Part shown: piece after piece, positions 52,481 to 54,112 of the stretch
How positions within the stretch are numbered: position 1 is the first letter of the stretch
Layout of the letters: each line of letters begins with the position of its first letter
Assembly: GCA_017408395.1 (NCBI GenBank)
Contig: JAFQUQ010000039.1
Coordinates: forward strand, 1 to 54,112
Origin: Oscillospiraceae bacterium
Lineage (GTDB): Bacteria; Bacillota; Clostridia; Oscillospirales; Ruminococcaceae
DNA: 54,112 bases
Direction: 5' to 3'
Notes under the pieces: generated by a model
Database searches by the model: none
The model's input: the letters and a program-made list of their open reading frames with translations, nothing else
Told to the model about the DNA's origin: nothing
Made by a program: the position numbers and the translations under genes

Positions 52481-53836
52481 ATGGCTGCGTATACAGAAAA
52501 TATGACAACAGGCAGCGAGGCAAGGCACATTATAAAATTTACGCTTCCTCTGCTGGCAGGCAACCTCTTTCAGCAGCTTTACAACATTGTTGACTCGGCT
52601 ATCGTAGGAAAGCATCTGGGTGCGGACGCTCTTGCGGCGGTAGGTGCAACAGGCTCTATGACGTTCCTTTTTTATACCCTTTGCATAGGTCTTTCAATCG
52701 GTGCAGGCATACTTGTGGCGCAGAGCTTCGGCGCAGGGAAAAAGCGTGAGGTAAAGGTGCTGATAATAAATGCGGCGTATGCGGCGGTGATTTTCGGTGC
52801 GGCAATAAGCGTGATTTCGTTTCTGCTGGCAGGTCCTCTGCTTAAAATGATGAACACCCCTGAAAATCTTTACGCAGATGCTGTAAAATATATGAAAATA
52901 GCCTGTTCGGGCACAATTGCGGTTGCAGTTTACAACTGGATAAACGCTGTTATGAGAGCACTGGGTGACGCAAGGACGCCGCTTATTTTTCTTATAGTTG
53001 CAAGCGTGATAAACGTTGTGCTGGACATCGTTTTTGTAATGGTGCTGGATTTCGGAGTTGCAGGTGCGGCTTATGCAACAATAATCGCACAGAGCATTTC
53101 CGCAGTCGGCTGTATAATTTACGCATTTGCAAAGGTAAAATATTTCCGTTTCGGCAGGAAGACACTTAAATTTGCACCGAACTACTTCTTTAAAGTCGTA
53201 AGGACGGGCGTGCCTATTGCATTGCAGAATTCAATGATTTCCGTGTCAATGATTTACCTGCAGCGTACCGCTAACAGCTTCGGCGAAACGGTTATGGCGG
53301 CTTATACCGCAACAATGCGTGTAGAGCAGCTTATCCACCAGCCGTTTTCCTCTCTCAATGCGGCACTCTCCACATTTGCAGGGCAGAATATGGGCGCAGG
53401 AAAGCTTGACCGCACGGTTAAGGGCTATCATAAAACAATGCAGATAATGGCAGGCTTCGGCGTGTTTATGCTGATTGTGTTTATGATATTCAGCAGAAAT
53501 ATCGTAGGTATTTTTGTAAATGAAGCGGATGTAATCGACATCGGCGGCAGGGCGCTCAAGCTTTCCGCAATGTTTTATGTACCTCTGGGCACTATCCACG
53601 TAACAAGAGGTCTGTTAAACGGTGCAGGGGACGTCGGCTATGCAATGATAAACGGCTTTGTTGAGGTAATCGGACGTATCGGCTTTGCAATTCTGCTTGT
53701 AAACATTCCCTCAATGGGGTACTGGGCAGTATGGGGCACAACCTGTCTGACCTGGGTGCTTACCGCCCTGATGAGCCTTATCCGATACAAGCAGGGCAAA
53801 TGGAAAAACAAGGTGCTTATTGAAACTAATTCGTAA
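52481..53836 (+). CDS. MATE-family efflux transporter (NorM/DinF type)
   Basis: A 451-residue, 12-helix MATE transporter. The first half has the family pattern LPLLAGNLFQQLYNIVDSAIVG and the loop AQSFGAGKKREVK; the second half repeats it with AGQNMGAGKLDRTVKGYH. It is only distantly similar to the MATE protein at 18659-20059 (which is linked to pectin genes), so they are not a recent duplication. Own promoter; monocistronic. Substrate unknown, perhaps drugs or cationic compounds. Confidence 0.9.
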   Translation: MAAYTENMTTGSEARHIIKFTLPLLAGNLFQQLYNIVDSAIVGKHLGADALAAVGATGSMTFLFYTLCIGLSIGAGILVAQSFGAGKKREVKVLIINAAYAAVIFGAAISVISFLLAGPLLKMMNTPENLYADAVKYMKIACSGTIAVAVYNWINAVMRALGDARTPLIFLIVASVINVVLDIVFVMVLDFGVAGAAYATIIAQSISAVGCIIYAFAKVKYFRFGRKTLKFAPNYFFKVVRTGVPIALQNSMISVSMIYLQRTANSFGETVMAAYTATMRVEQLIHQPFSSLNAALSTFAGQNMGAGKLDRTVKGYHKTMQIMAGFGVFMLIVFMIFSRNIVGIFVNEADVIDIGGRALKLSAMFYVPLGTIHVTRGLLNGAGDVGYAMINGFVEVIGRIGFAILLVNIPSMGYWAVWGTTCLTWVLTALMSLIRYKQGKWKNKVLIETNS

Positions 53837-53938
53837 TGCGTAATTCGTAATGCGTAATTCATAATTCCGGGCGGCAACCTGCCGCCCCGTTTATTCTATA
53901 TCAACAAAAAAACGTGCAGAAAAATCATTTCTGCACGT
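53827..53938. repeat. Second copy of the intergenic repeat cassette with two hairpins
   Basis: TTCGTAATGCGTAA words in tandem, then a GGGCGGCA / TGCCGCCC stem (53869-53887) and an ACGTGCAGAAA / TTTCTGCACGT stem (53912-53938) with a T-tract on the minus strand. Same parts and order as at 43767-43928, after an unrelated gene. Confidence 0.8.
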
Positions 53939-53985
53939 CAGACTGTAGAAAAAGGTGCAACGATATGTTATAATGCACAAATTTA

Positions 53986-54047
53986 GGGGACGCCCTCTCT
54001 TGCAGGGCGTCCCCTCTTCAAAAACAGTCCACTGGACTGTTTTTGAA
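53986..54047. repeat. Two large adjacent palindromes at the window end
   Basis: An 11-bp perfect stem (GGGGACGCCCT type, 53986-53996 with 54004-54014) is followed by a 31-bp near-perfect palindrome centred on 54032 (arms of 15 bp, AACAGTCCACTGGACTGTT at its core). The rest to 54112 (about 65 bp) shows no coding sequence I can support. This kind of repeat recurs in related genomes as far as I recall. Confidence 0.75.
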
Positions 54048-54112
54048 TTCACCCCTTGCGGAGCGCCTCTCAGGCAAGGAATTTCGCCCTCTGCGGAGGA
54101 CGACAAGGGCTC

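Noticed and set aside
53891-54106. 71-residue minus-strand frame at the window end
   Set aside because: It is a translation of the two palindromes and the terminator repeat.

Overview
The window looks like the chromosome of an anaerobic, plant-fibre-degrading member of the Clostridia, most likely an Oscillospiraceae (Ruminococcus-like) gut bacterium. This is inferred from gene content: a complete intracellular pectin/galacturonate pathway, an Rnf complex (ApbE, NusG-domain-II protein, Gx transporter protein, RnfCDGEAB), a GH130 phosphorylase of the mannosylglucose type, DUF4358 and DegV proteins, clostridial-type promoters and purine-rich ribosome binding sites. No rRNA, tRNA or CRISPR array was found.

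Layout. (1) 1-1267: the 3' part of a large serine recombinase, marking the edge of an integrated element. (2) 1318-15640, minus strand: a 13-gene pectin operon. Read from its promoter it is uxaB, uxaA, eda (fused to a glyoxalase-like domain), kdgK, kduI, kduD, sugar-binding lipoprotein, GH105, two ABC permeases, GH28, a TIM-barrel isomerase and a YesL-like membrane protein. (3) 15641-16128: a divergent control region with two copies of a perfect 14-bp LacI/cre-type palindrome; a third copy lies inside uxaB. (4) 16129-27968, plus strand: LacI-type regulator, uxaC, MATE exporter, pectin methylesterase, then with overlapping starts apbE, a NusG-II protein, a Gx protein and rnfCDGEAB. (5) 28064-38582: a self-contained transcription unit with a CHASE2 class III nucleotide cyclase, a TIM-barrel protein, a 2,218-residue FecR/low-complexity/beta-helix/leucine-rich-repeat surface protein and a cyclic-nucleotide-binding DUF2225 protein. 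(6) 38625-43768: a hybrid histidine kinase, a DegV protein and a receiver-GGDEF protein. (7) 43966-46343: a RodA/FtsW protein and a P-loop ATPase on opposite strands. (8) 46347-47186: an 840-bp non-coding palindromic element with a perfect 31-bp terminal inverted repeat and four related hairpins. (9) 47208-53836: GH130 phosphorylase, lipoproteins, a fucose/arabinose isomerase-like protein, a histidine phosphatase and a second MATE exporter. (10) 53827-54112: terminator-like and palindromic repeats.

How the genes work together. Oligogalacturonides enter through the ABC importer, whose ATPase is not encoded here. PME and GH28, neither with a signal peptide, and GH105 finish depolymerisation inside the cell. 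Unsaturated uronate goes through KduI and KduD, galacturonate through UxaC, UxaB and UxaA, and both meet at 2-keto-3-deoxygluconate, which KdgK and Eda convert to pyruvate and glyceraldehyde-3-phosphate. The adjoining Rnf complex could couple the reduced ferredoxin made from pyruvate to an ion gradient; ApbE would attach FMN to RnfD and RnfG.

The two most unusual regions are the cyclase / FecR giant protein / cyclic-nucleotide receptor unit, which looks like a complete cell-surface to second-messenger pathway, and the 840-bp palindromic element with covarying hairpins.
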